Shown piece after piece: positions 1-6,308 of a stretch of DNA of 8,022 bases. The stretch is from Actinomycetota bacterium. Its GTDB lineage: Bacteria > Actinomycetota > Thermoleophilia > Gaiellales > Gaiellaceae. The stretch's first letter is position 1. Each line of letters begins with the position of its first letter. Below the pieces are notes generated by a model. That model searched no databases. It had not been told where the DNA came from and worked only from the letters and a program-made list of their open reading frames with translations. Both the position numbers and the translations under genes were made by a program. The stretch covers positions 1-8,022 of the forward strand of contig VAXA01000008.1 of NCBI GenBank assembly GCA_005883365.1, given 5' to 3'.

Positions 1-68
1 GCCCGGGGACTGCGCAAGCGGTTCGCGGGCTTTGGCATTTACGGGGCCCTCCTGCGAGACTGCGCACC

Positions 69-371
69 ATGGAGCTCGACGGCGCGTACGTCTGGATCAC
101 GACGCGGAAGCTGAAGCCGGGCTCGCGCGAGGAGTTCAGCCGCTCGTGGCGACCGAGCGAGTTCCCCGAAGGGATGCTGCGGGCGTACGAGCTGATCTCG
201 CCCGACGGGAACGAGGTGGTCGGCATCTCGGTCTGGGACTCGGCCGAATCGCGCGACCGCTACCGGCGGTCGGAGGTGGAGTCGGAACGGCGGCGGGCGA
301 TGGCGCCGTACGTCCTGGAGGAGGTCTCCGGCTTCTACGTCGGGCGGGAGCTCAAGATCCCGCGCGATTGA
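69..371 (+). CDS. Small ABM-like dimeric alpha/beta-barrel protein
   Basis: This 100-residue protein resembles the antibiotic biosynthesis monooxygenase (ABM)/dimeric ferredoxin-like-barrel superfamily. An N-terminal strand (AYVWITTRKLKPG, residues 6-18) is followed by a helix (REEFSRSWRP), a second strand around EVVGISVWDSAES (about 49-61), a helix rich in Arg and Glu, and a final strand ending in FYVGREL. The length fits a single-domain member of the superfamily. Such proteins include small cofactor-free oxygenases, haem-degrading enzymes and many members of unknown role, so no reaction can be assigned. ATG at 69 is the natural start; no strong ribosome-binding site is visible before it. 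It is the only plus-strand gene here, and its last 20 bases overlap the end of the convergent cyclohydrolase-like gene. Its link to the minus-strand operon is unknown. Confidence 0.75.
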   Translation: MELDGAYVWITTRKLKPGSREEFSRSWRPSEFPEGMLRAYELISPDGNEVVGISVWDSAESRDRYRRSEVESERRRAMAPYVLEEVSGFYVGRELKIPRD

Positions 372-789
372 GGTCGGCCAGGCCGCGGGCGACGCCGGCC
401 GCGGCGCTGCCGAGCTCGGTGGCGGCCCTCGCGTCCCCGGCGACGCTCGTGGTCAGCTCGTCGGCCGCGCGGCGCGCGAGCGCTACGACCTCGTCGGCGT
501 GGCCAGCGATCTCCTCCGGGATGCGCACGATCTCGGCGCGCGTCTCGTCGTTTCGGTCCGCCATGAAGGCTGCATACGCCGCCGCGTCCGCATCTCCGAG
601 CCGGAGGAGCTCGGCCGCGAGCGCGTTCGCGCGCTCGGCATCGCCCTCGTTGCCGGCGTAGCGGGCGGAGAGCTCGGCGAGGGCGGCGGCGAGCGCGGCG
701 GTCAGCGCGGTCGCCGCGCCGCTCGCCGGCGCCGGCGTCCGCTCGCCGATCGCGGCGAGGAGCTCATCGATTCGGAGCTGGTTGAGCAC
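352..789 (-). CDS. Short cyclodeaminase/cyclohydrolase (FTCD_C/FchA family) protein
   Basis: The 145-residue product matches the all-helical cyclodeaminase/cyclohydrolase family, which contains formiminotetrahydrofolate cyclodeaminase and the FchA-type methenyltetrahydrofolate cyclohydrolase. Visible marks are the N-terminal helix [17 protein letters not shown], the small-residue loop and helix [18 protein letters not shown], the motif [13 protein letters not shown] (about 62-74), a helix starting [12 protein letters not shown], and a terminal helix ending in [11 protein letters not shown] at 789 is chosen because homology begins there; it overlaps the stop of the GMC gene by 26 bases. A GTG at 834 would add 15 unlike residues. 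No clear ribosome-binding site precedes either, so translation is probably coupled. The usual PGGGS-like loop reads PASGAA, and the protein is shorter than the usual 180-200 residues, missing the last helices. In this operon a role in oxidising one-carbon units on tetrahydrofolate is likely; activity of the shortened form is uncertain. Confidence 0.8.
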   Translation of the reverse strand: MLNQLRIDELLAAIGERTPAPASGAATALTAALAAALAELSARYAGNEGDAERANALAAELLRLGDADAAAYAAFMADRNDETRAEIVRIPEEIAGHADEVVALARRAADELTTSVAGDARAATELGSAAAGVARGLADLNRAGS

Positions 790-2383
790 GGCGGTAGTAG
801 TCGAGGCGGAGGGGCTCGAGCGGCGTGACTCCACGGATCAGGTCGGCTGCCTTCTCGGCCACCATCATCACGGGCGCGTAGATGTTCCCGTTCGGGACGA
901 AGGGAAAGACGGAGGCGTCGACGACGCGGATCCCGTCGAGCCCGTAGACGCGCATCGTCGCCGGGTCGACCACCGCTCCCATCGCGCACGTGCAGGAGGG
1001 ATGGAGCGCCGTCTCGGCGTCACGTGCGACCCAGTCGAGGATCTCCTCGTCGCTCCGCACCGACGGTCCCGGCGACGTCTCTCCTCCGTCGTACGGCGCG
1101 AAGGCCGGCTGCTCGAGGATCGTGCGCGCGACGTGGATCGCTTCCACCCATTCGCGGCGGTCGTTCAGCGTGGAGAGATAGTTGAAGCGCAGCGCGGGGT
1201 GCGTGTGTGGGTCGGCGCTCGTGATCTTGAGCGAGCCGCGCACGTCGGAGTACATCGGCCCGACGTGCACCTGGTAGCCGTGGCCACCCTTCGGCGCCGA
1301 GCCGTCGTAGCGGATCGCGAGCGGCAAGAAGTGGAACATGAGGTTGGGGTAGGCGACCTCGTCGTTCGACCGCGCGAAGCCGCCGGCCTCGAAGTGGTTC
1401 GTCGCGCCGGGCCCGCTGCGCAGGAAGAGCCAGCGGGCGCCGATCTCCGGTCGCCGCCACTTCTTCAGCGCCGGTTGCACCGATACCGGCTGCGTGCAGG
1501 AGTGCTGGACGTAGACCTCGAGGTGGTCCTGGAGGTTCTCGCCGACGGCCGGCAGGTCGTGCACGACGCCGACGCCGAGCGGCTCGAGCTCGCGCGGGTT
1601 GCCGACCCCCGAGAGCTGCAGGAGCTGGGGCGAGTTGATCGCGCCGCCGCAGAGGATCACCTCGGCGGCTTGCACGACCTCGCCGCCTGCGAGCTGGACG
1701 CCCGTTGCGCGCGAGCCCCCGAAGACGACTCGGTCGACGAACGCCCGGCAGCGGACCTCGAGATTCGGGCGGCTCAGCGCCGGGTGCAGGTACGCACGCG
1801 CCGCGCTCACGCGCCGGCCGCGGTGGATCGTCCGGTCGAACGCGGCGAAGCCTTCCTGCCGGTAGCCGTTGACGTCCTCGGTCAGCTCGTAGCCGGCCTG
1901 TTGCACCGCCTCGAAAAACGCCGCGAAGAGGGGAGAGGCCGCCGGCCCGCGCTCGAGCACGATCGGCCCGTTGCCGCCGCGCCACTCGTCGGCGCCGGCG
2001 AGGCAGGTCTCCATCTTCTTGAAGTACGGGAGGCAGTGCGCGTAGTCCCACTCCTCGAAGCCCCAGCGCTCGTAGTCGAGCGGATTGCCGCGCTGGAAGA
2101 TCATCCCGTTGATCGAGCTCGAGCCGCCGAGCACCTTGCCGCGCGCGTGGTAGACGCGACGGCCGTGCATGAACGGCTCCGGCTCGGAGCGGTACATCCA
2201 GTCGTAGCGAGGGTTGCCGATCGGGAAGGAGAGGGCGGCCGGCATGTGGATGAAGGGATCCCAGAGGTGGTCGGGGCGTCCTGCCTCGAGCACGAGCACG
2301 CGCGTCGAGGCATCCTCGGTCAGCCGCGCCGCGAGCGCGCAGCCTGCGGAACCGCCCCCAACGATCACGTAGTCCCAGGTCAC
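764..2383 (-). CDS. betA: GMC-family choline dehydrogenase-like flavoprotein (BetA-like)
   Basis: This 539-residue glucose-methanol-choline oxidoreductase is of normal full length. Residues 4-20 form the FAD dinucleotide-binding start ([18 protein letters not shown]) and E33 begins the ribose-binding acidic position. GMC signature 1 lies at 81-104 (starting [14 protein letters not shown]) and signature 2 at 246-261 ([16 protein letters not shown]). The C-terminal active-site pair is H461 in HPSCTCAMG and N500 in PNGNIYAP. Stretches such as [19 protein letters not shown] and [14 protein letters not shown] resemble bacterial choline dehydrogenase (BetA) more than alcohol or glucose oxidases. 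BetA oxidises choline to betaine aldehyde, passing electrons to the respiratory chain. The start is GTG at 2383, sharing GTGA with the aldehyde dehydrogenase stop; the next gene overlaps its end. Substrate is inferred from sequence and the adjacent aldehyde dehydrogenase; another amino alcohol is possible. Confidence 0.88.
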   Translation of the reverse strand: MTWDYVIVGGGSAGCALAARLTEDASTRVLVLEAGRPDHLWDPFIHMPAALSFPIGNPRYDWMYRSEPEPFMHGRRVYHARGKVLGGSSSINGMIFQRGNPLDYERWGFEEWDYAHCLPYFKKMETCLAGADEWRGGNGPIVLERGPAASPLFAAFFEAVQQAGYELTEDVNGYRQEGFAAFDRTIHRGRRVSAARAYLHPALSRPNLEVRCRAFVDRVVFGGSRATGVQLAGGEVVQAAEVILCGGAINSPQLLQLSGVGNPRELEPLGVGVVHDLPAVGENLQDHLEVYVQHSCTQPVSVQPALKKWRRPEIGARWLFLRSGPGATNHFEAGGFARSNDEVAYPNLMFHFLPLAIRYDGSAPKGGHGYQVHVGPMYSDVRGSLKITSADPHTHPALRFNYLSTLNDRREWVEAIHVARTILEQPAFAPYDGGETSPGPSVRSDEEILDWVARDAETALHPSCTCAMGAVVDPATMRVYGLDGIRVVDASVFPFVPNGNIYAPVMMVAEKAADLIRGVTPLEPLRLDYYRRAQPAPNR

Positions 2384-3801
2384 GCCATCACGACCGTCTG
2401 CAGCTCGGTGAACGCCTCCATCGGCGCGGAACCGCCCACGCGTCCGATGCCGCTGGCGGTGCCCGCGCGGCCGCCGAACGGCAGGTGCGTCTCCCAGTAG
2501 TTGGACGACTCGTTGACGTTCACCCAGCCTGTGCGGACCGCGTCGGCGTACCGCAGACCCTTGGCGAGGTCGCGGGTGAAGATCGCCGAGAGGAGCCCGT
2601 ACGGGGACGCGTTCGCCAGCTCGATCGCGTGCTCGAGCGAGTCGATGGCGACGACGGGGGCAACCGGGCCGAACGTCTCCTCGGTGGCGACGAGCGCGTC
2701 GGCCGGGACGCCGTCGAGGATCGTCGGCTGCCAGTAGAGATCGGTGGGGAAGCCCGCGGCGCGCTCACCGCCGTGCACCGCCTGCGCGCCGCGCTCGAGC
2801 GCGTCGGCGACGTGCTCGTCCATCTTCGCCGCCACGCCTTCGTTGTTGAGGGGGCCCATCGTGGTCGTCTCCGCGAAGGGGTCACCGAGGAGGACACGCT
2901 CCACGACGAGCCGCGCGAGCTTCGCGACGAACTCCTCGCGCACGTCGCGGTGGACGAGCAGGCGCTCGCCGGCCGTGCAGCTCTGGCCGGCGCAGAGGAA
3001 GCAGGCGGCCACGGTCGCCTCGGCTGCGAGGTCGAGGTCGGCGTCGTCGAGGACGACCACCGGGCCGTTGCCGCCGAGCTCGAGCACCGCCGCCTTGCCG
3101 GCGGCCGCCGCGGCCACGCGCCGCCCGGTCTCGGTCGAGCCGATGAAGCCGATCCCGTGCGTGCCCGGGTTGCGCGCGATCTCGTCGCCGACGACCGAGC
3201 CCGGCCCGGTGACGAGGTTGAAGACGCCCGGCGGCAGGTCGGCCTCGGCGACGCACTCTGCGAGGGCGATGCCGGCGACGGCGGTGGTCGACGCGGGCGT
3301 CCACACCACGGCGTTTCCGCAGGCGAGTGCGGGGGCGATCAGCTCGGCCGGCATCGTGTACGGCCAGTTCCAGGGCGTGATCACGCCGATGACCCCGCGC
3401 GGGCGGCGCAGGAGGAGGACACGCTTGCCCGAGGAGGTCGAGTTGGGGAGGCGCCCCTCGAGCCGCTTCGCGTCCTCGGCGGCGCCGCGCCAGTACTGGA
3501 CGAGCTCCTCGACCTCGTCGCGCGACTCGGCTAGCGGCTTTCCCTGGTCGAGCGTCAGCGTGTGGACGAGGCCCTCGTGGCGCCGCTCAACCTGGTCGGC
3601 GACGCGGTGCATCGCCGCCGCCCGCTCGAACGCACTCGCGCGGGCCCAGTCGCCGGCCGCTCGGTTCGCCGCGCCGATCGCGCGCCGCGCGTCCTCGCGC
3701 CCACCCTGCTGGACCGCCCCGATCGTCTCTCCGGTGGCAGGCGACTCGGCGTCGAACGTCTCGCCCGACTCGGCTGTCGTCCACTCGCCGGCGATGAACA
3801 A
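2380..3801 (-). CDS. Aldehyde dehydrogenase, probable betaine-aldehyde type
   Basis: This 473-residue protein is a complete member of the NAD(P)+-dependent aldehyde dehydrogenase superfamily. It shows the oxyanion-hole Asn (N145 in PWNWP), the cofactor-binding loop FIGSTETG (219-226), the general base E241 in LELGGNGP, the nucleophile C275 in [10 protein letters not shown] and E375 in EETFGPV. The usual KPS/KPA cofactor motif reads WTPAST at 167-172, so the conserved Lys that contacts the NAD ribose is Thr168. The start is TTG at 3801, one base after the CBS gene stop, with GGAG at 3808-3811 as a well-placed ribosome-binding site; homology (FIAGEW) starts at once. Its stop overlaps the GTG of the GMC gene. 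Adjacency to a BetA-like enzyme supports oxidation of betaine aldehyde to glycine betaine. Succinate-semialdehyde or another aldehyde cannot be excluded from sequence alone. Confidence 0.9.
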   Translation of the reverse strand: MFIAGEWTTAESGETFDAESPATGETIGAVQQGGREDARRAIGAANRAAGDWARASAFERAAAMHRVADQVERRHEGLVHTLTLDQGKPLAESRDEVEELVQYWRGAAEDAKRLEGRLPNSTSSGKRVLLLRRPRGVIGVITPWNWPYTMPAELIAPALACGNAVVWTPASTTAVAGIALAECVAEADLPPGVFNLVTGPGSVVGDEIARNPGTHGIGFIGSTETGRRVAAAAAGKAAVLELGGNGPVVVLDDADLDLAAEATVAACFLCAGQSCTAGERLLVHRDVREEFVAKLARLVVERVLLGDPFAETTTMGPLNNEGVAAKMDEHVADALERGAQAVHGGERAAGFPTDLYWQPTILDGVPADALVATEETFGPVAPVVAIDSLEHAIELANASPYGLLSAIFTRDLAKGLRYADAVRTGWVNVNESSNYWETHLPFGGRAGTASGIGRVGGSAPMEAFTELQTVVMA

Positions 3802-3802
3802 C

Positions 3803-4192
3803 TCAGGCTCCGCGGGGCGCTTCGTCGTCGATCACGACGCGCATGAGGTCACGGATCGAGAGGATCCCGATCGGCGTGCCGCCGTCGACCACGGGTAGGT
3901 GGCGGAAACCCCCATGGAGCATGATCGCCGCGGCGTGCCCGGGCCGCTCGTCCGGCGTGACCGACTCCGGGTCATGCGTCATCCAGGCGCCGACCTTCGT
4001 CCCCTCCACCTGGCCGGTTGCGACGGCGTGCAGGATGTCGCGCTCGGTGAGGATCCCGGAGAGGAGCTCGCCGTTCATCACGAGCGCCGCTCCCACCACT
4101 CGCCCGTCCATCTGCGCGGCCGCCTCGGTCAGGGTCGCGGTCGCGTCCACCGTCAGGAGAGTCGTCGACATCACGTCTCGTACGGTTGGCAT
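3803..4192 (-). CDS. Stand-alone CBS-domain-pair protein
   Basis: This 129-residue soluble protein is made of two CBS domains and almost nothing else. The first covers about residues 5-58 (VRDVMST, then LLSGILTERDIL) and the second about 67-122 (VGAWMTHDPESVTP, then FRHLPVVDGGTPIGILSIRDLM). Paired CBS domains form a Bateman module that in many proteins binds AMP, ATP, S-adenosylmethionine or related ligands and controls a partner. Here the partner would be supplied in trans. ATG at 4192 shares one base with the methyltransferase stop (TGATG), with AAGGAG about 11 bases upstream. The same frame stays open far upstream to 6013, but that part is a shadow of other genes, and CBS homology begins exactly at MPTVRDVM. 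Its place between methyltransferase and aldehyde dehydrogenase suggests sensing of adenylate or S-adenosylmethionine state for this pathway; that is inference. Confidence 0.92.
   Translation of the reverse strand: MPTVRDVMSTTLLTVDATATLTEAAAQMDGRVVGAALVMNGELLSGILTERDILHAVATGQVEGTKVGAWMTHDPESVTPDERPGHAAAIMLHGGFRHLPVVDGGTPIGILSIRDLMRVVIDDEAPRGA
3808..3811 (-). promoter_or_regulatory. Ribosome-binding site for the aldehyde dehydrogenase gene
   Basis: GGAG on the minus strand lies six bases before TTG at 3801, in the last codons of the CBS gene. It supports the rare TTG start, which is the only start codon placed where aldehyde dehydrogenase homology begins. Confidence 0.55.
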
Positions 4193-5628
4193 CAGTCCCC
4201 CAGCTCCTTCCTTCTCCGATCGACGTACGCCTTGAGCTCGCCCTCGAGGCCTTCGTCGATCGGCGGCTTCTCGTACTCCTCGAGCGTCTTCTTCCAGATC
4301 TCGGACGCGCGGGCGGCCGTGTCGTGGGCCCCGTTGCGGTTCCAGCGCTCGTAGTTCTCGGTGGTGGAGACGAGCGGCCGGTAGAAGCACTCGCGGAAGC
4401 GCTCGAGCGTGTGCGCGGCGCCGAGGAAGTGCCCGCCCTGGCCGACCTCCTGGTGCGCCGAGTACGCGAGCGCTTCCTCGTCGATCGTGAGCGGCTGGAA
4501 CGCCGCGTGCAGCATCCGGAGCTGCTCGACGTCGACGACGAACTTCTCGTAGCAGGAGACCAGCGCCGACTCGAGCCAGCCCGCGGAGTGCATGACGAAG
4601 TTCGTCCCCGCGAGGAACGTGGGCCAGAGCGACATCATCGACTCGTAGCCCGCCTGCGCGTCCACGACCTGCGACGACGTGAGCGCTCCGCCGCCGCGGA
4701 ACGGGAGGTTGTAGTGGCGGGCGATCTGGCCGGTGCAGAGGAGGCCGACCGCCGACTCGGGCGTGCCGAAGCTCGGCGACCCCGACTGCATGTCGGTGTT
4801 CGAGAGGAAGGAGCCGAACACGACCGGGCAGCCGGGGCGGATCGTCTGGACGAGCGCGATCCCGGCGAGCGCCTCGCCGACCTGCTGCGCGAGCGTCGCC
4901 GCGATCGACACCGGTGACATCGCTCCCATGAGCAGGAACGGCGTGATCACCGTCGCCTGCCCGGCCCTCGCGTACTCGACGAGCGCGGAGAGCATCCGGT
5001 CGTCGTAGCGGAGCGGCGAGTTGACGTTGATCAGCGAGATGATCGCCGGGGTCTGCTCGAGCGACGCCTTGCCGAAGACCATCTCCGCCATCGCGATCGT
5101 GTCGACGGCGTTCGGCCCGGACGTGACCGAGCCCATGAACGGCTTGTCGGAGAGCGTCAGCAGCGCGAAGACCATGTCGAGGTGCCGCGAGTCGAGCGGC
5201 TTGTCGTTCGGCTCGCAGATCGTCCCGCCGGGCGAGTCGAGCTGCGGGAAGGACTGTGCGAGCCTGACGAGGTTCTGGAAGTCGTCGTAGGTCGCGTCGC
5301 GGCGCTCGGCGCCCTCGCGCACGAAGGGGCAGCCGTAGACGGCGGAGAAGACCATGTGGTTGCCGCCGATGTGGACCGTGCGCTCGGGGTTGCGCGCCTG
5401 CAGGTCGAACTCCGCCGGCGCCTTCGCGACCTGCTCGAGGATCCAGTCGGGGTCGAAGCGGACGAGCTCGCCCTCGACCTCTTGGCCCGCGCTCTTGAAG
5501 ACCTCGAGAGCCTCCGGGTGCAAAAACTCGATCCCGAGCTCGCTGACGATCCGTCGCCAGCCGCGTTCGAGCTCGGCGAGGGCGGCCTCGTCGAGGATCT
5601 CGTAGCGCGGCAGGTCGTTGATCAGCAC
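4192..5628 (-). CDS. MttB-family (non-pyrrolysine) corrinoid methyltransferase
   Basis: This 478-residue protein belongs to the trimethylamine methyltransferase (MttB) superfamily of TIM-barrel enzymes that pass a methyl group from an amine to a cognate corrinoid protein. Typical segments are the N-terminal helix and [18 protein letters not shown] (31-48), [19 protein letters not shown] (85-103), [15 protein letters not shown] (162-176), [17 protein letters not shown] (197-213), [13 protein letters not shown] (228-240) and [16 protein letters not shown] (321-336). The frame has no amber codon and ends in TGA, so this is the pyrrolysine-free branch that contains the glycine betaine methyltransferase MtgB and relatives acting on proline betaine or carnitine. 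GTG at 5628 is preferred: GGAGAG sits 6 bases upstream and the start overlaps the DUF1638 stop by 7 bases. The frame stays open upstream to 6120 but that is out-of-frame reading of DUF1638. The choline-oxidising genes just downstream favour glycine betaine as substrate; this is inferred. Confidence 0.9.
   Translation of the reverse strand: MLINDLPRYEILDEAALAELERGWRRIVSELGIEFLHPEALEVFKSAGQEVEGELVRFDPDWILEQVAKAPAEFDLQARNPERTVHIGGNHMVFSAVYGCPFVREGAERRDATYDDFQNLVRLAQSFPQLDSPGGTICEPNDKPLDSRHLDMVFALLTLSDKPFMGSVTSGPNAVDTIAMAEMVFGKASLEQTPAIISLINVNSPLRYDDRMLSALVEYARAGQATVITPFLLMGAMSPVSIAATLAQQVGEALAGIALVQTIRPGCPVVFGSFLSNTDMQSGSPSFGTPESAVGLLCTGQIARHYNLPFRGGGALTSSQVVDAQAGYESMMSLWPTFLAGTNFVMHSAGWLESALVSCYEKFVVDVEQLRMLHAAFQPLTIDEEALAYSAHQEVGQGGHFLGAAHTLERFRECFYRPLVSTTENYERWNRNGAHDTAARASEIWKKTLEEYEKPPIDEGLEGELKAYVDRRRKELGD
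4204..4209 (-). promoter_or_regulatory. Ribosome-binding site for the CBS-domain gene
   Basis: AAGGAG on the minus strand lies 11 bases before ATG at 4192, within the last codons of the methyltransferase gene. Spacing is slightly long, but the match is strong and supports the ATG in the TGATG overlap. Confidence 0.55.
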
Positions 5629-6308
5629 AGCAGTCTCTCCAGCTCCCGCTCCAATCCTTCCATGCCCGTCGCGCGGACCTCGAGCGGCAGGCGCAGGCGG
5701 GCCGCCGCCCGCTCCGCTCCGGCACGCAACTCGGCGGTCGGCTCCTGCGCGAGCCAGACGACCTTCTCGTAGTTGCGGAAGTACTCCTCGAGTAGCTCGG
5801 GATGCCGGTCGAGGCCGAGCCCGCGCCAGACGACGCGGTCGAAGCTGCGGACCAGGAAGTCGGTGAGGAAGTAGGTGCCCGGCTCGTGCTCGGCGCCGAA
5901 GACCTCGTAGCAGTGCGCGCCCGCGAGGCGCGGGAAGCCCGCGAGGTCGGCGCCGCAGTGCGCGTACGCGACGGCGACGTCGTCGCCGGCGGCCGCGTCC
6001 TCGACGGCGGCACGGATCCGCTCTGGCCGGTTGTGCAGCTCCGGCGGGACCGCGCGCACCTCGACGTCCCAACCGCGCCGGGCGGCGATCTGCCTCACGT
6101 GGAGCGCCAGCGCGCCGCAAGCCACCACGACCTGCGGGCCATGTCCACTCCGACCACGTCCGGAACCTGGCTCCGGACGTGTCGACTCTGGACCAGTCCC
6201 AGTCGGACGAGGGGCGCGTGCGCGGGCCGTTTTCACGGCTGCGGCTGGCCCGTTTCGGACACGTCCGGAACCTGGTTCCGGCCGTGTCTCTTCGAGACGT
6301 GTATTCAT
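5622..6308 (-). CDS. DUF1638 protein with repeat-derived N-terminal extension
   Basis: The 228-residue ORF has a DUF1638-like core from about residue 59 to the end. The core starts with the strand [13 protein letters not shown], then [42 protein letters not shown], then [23 protein letters not shown]1638 has no firmly assigned reaction; from general knowledge its genes often lie beside corrinoid-dependent methyltransferases. Cys64, Cys118 and Cys133 with His92, His117 and His132 are candidate metal or cofactor ligands. ATG at 6308 shares ATGA with the stop of the RACo-like gene, the usual coupling layout here. However, residues 1-58 are low-complexity Arg/Pro/Gly sequence carrying TRPEPGSGR twice (8-16 and 43-51), encoded by two palindromic DNA repeats. 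Alternative starts are GTG at 6236 and GTG at 6128; the last would give a 168-residue protein but begins inside the first strand. The family call is firm, the start is not. Confidence 0.8.
   Translation of the reverse strand: MNTRLEETRPEPGSGRVRNGPAAAVKTARARAPRPTGTGPESTRPEPGSGRGRSGHGPQVVVACGALALHVRQIAARRGWDVEVRAVPPELHNRPERIRAAVEDAAAGDDVAVAYAHCGADLAGFPRLAGAHCYEVFGAEHEPGTYFLTDFLVRSFDRVVWRGLGLDRHPELLEEYFRNYEKVVWLAQEPTAELRAGAERAAARLRLPLEVRATGMEGLERELERLLC
5635..5640 (-). promoter_or_regulatory. Ribosome-binding site for the MttB-like gene
   Basis: The minus strand reads GGAGAG followed by six bases and then GTG at 5628. It lies inside the DUF1638 coding end. This spacing decides the GTG at 5628 as the methyltransferase start over any upstream codon in the long open frame. 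Confidence 0.65.
6153..6183. repeat. 31-base palindromic repeat, copy 1
   Basis: Arms CACGTCCGGA (6155-6164) and TCCGGACGTG (6172-6181) are exact reverse complements around a 7-base loop. On the minus strand it starts GACACGTCCGGA and matches copy 2 at 6258-6288 apart from a few bases at one arm end and near the centre. It lies in the DUF1638 N-terminal extension, where it encodes TRPEPGSGR. It could be a mobile or REP-like palindrome or an RNA hairpin in the operon transcript. No poly-T tract follows on either strand, so a simple intrinsic terminator is unlikely. Confidence 0.85.
6223..6252. repeat. Inverted repeat between the two palindromes
   Basis: CGGGCC (6223-6228) and GGCCCG (6247-6252) are exact reverse complements, with a smaller nested CCGT/ACGG pair (6227-6230 and 6234-6237... 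reading CCGTTTTCACGG) in the loop. It is short and GC-rich, so it could be chance in this background. Its position between two stronger palindromes makes it a possible third stem of a structured RNA segment. Confidence 0.4.
6258..6288. repeat. 31-base palindromic repeat, copy 2
   Basis: Arms GACACGTCCGGAACC (6258-6272) and GGTTCCGGCCGTGTC (6274-6288) pair over 15 positions with a single T-C mismatch (6264/6282) around one central T. It shares orientation and reading frame with copy 1, exactly 105 bases (35 codons) away. An adjoining small inverted repeat, GTCTC at 6286-6290 with GAGAC at 6294-6298, extends the structured region towards the stop of the RACo-like gene. Together they would fold strongly in the transcript between the RACo-like gene and the DUF1638 core. 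Confidence 0.88.

Noticed and set aside
1..68. Promoter or end of another gene before the ABM-like gene
   Set aside because: Only 68 bases are available. A 9-base direct repeat GACTGCGCA (8-16 and 58-66) is visible, but no convincing promoter boxes or coding signal.
782..2500. Long plus-strand ORF of 572 codons opposite the GMC gene
   Set aside because: The product is Arg/Val/Glu/Asp-rich with no recognisable domain, as expected for an antisense frame of a high-GC gene; the minus strand has clear GMC motifs throughout.
2485..3534. Long plus-strand ORF of 349 codons opposite the aldehyde dehydrogenase gene
   Set aside because: Low-complexity antisense frame without family similarity; the opposite strand encodes an intact aldehyde dehydrogenase with all catalytic residues.
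4192..5628. Pyrrolysine-containing MttB
   Set aside because: The frame runs uninterrupted to a TGA stop with no TAG codon, and full-length homology is present without read-through.
3803..6013. CBS gene frame extended as one 736-codon protein
   Set aside because: Residues before MPTVRDVM are Arg-rich frame-shadow of the methyltransferase and DUF1638 genes. The CBS domains start exactly at ATG 4192.
6153..6288. CRISPR array
   Set aside because: Only two copies, each a near-perfect full palindrome, 105 bases apart; no further repeats or cas genes.
6258..6288. Intrinsic terminator ending the RACo-like transcript
   Set aside because: The stem is strong but no U-rich tract follows on the minus strand, and downstream genes belong to the same pathway.
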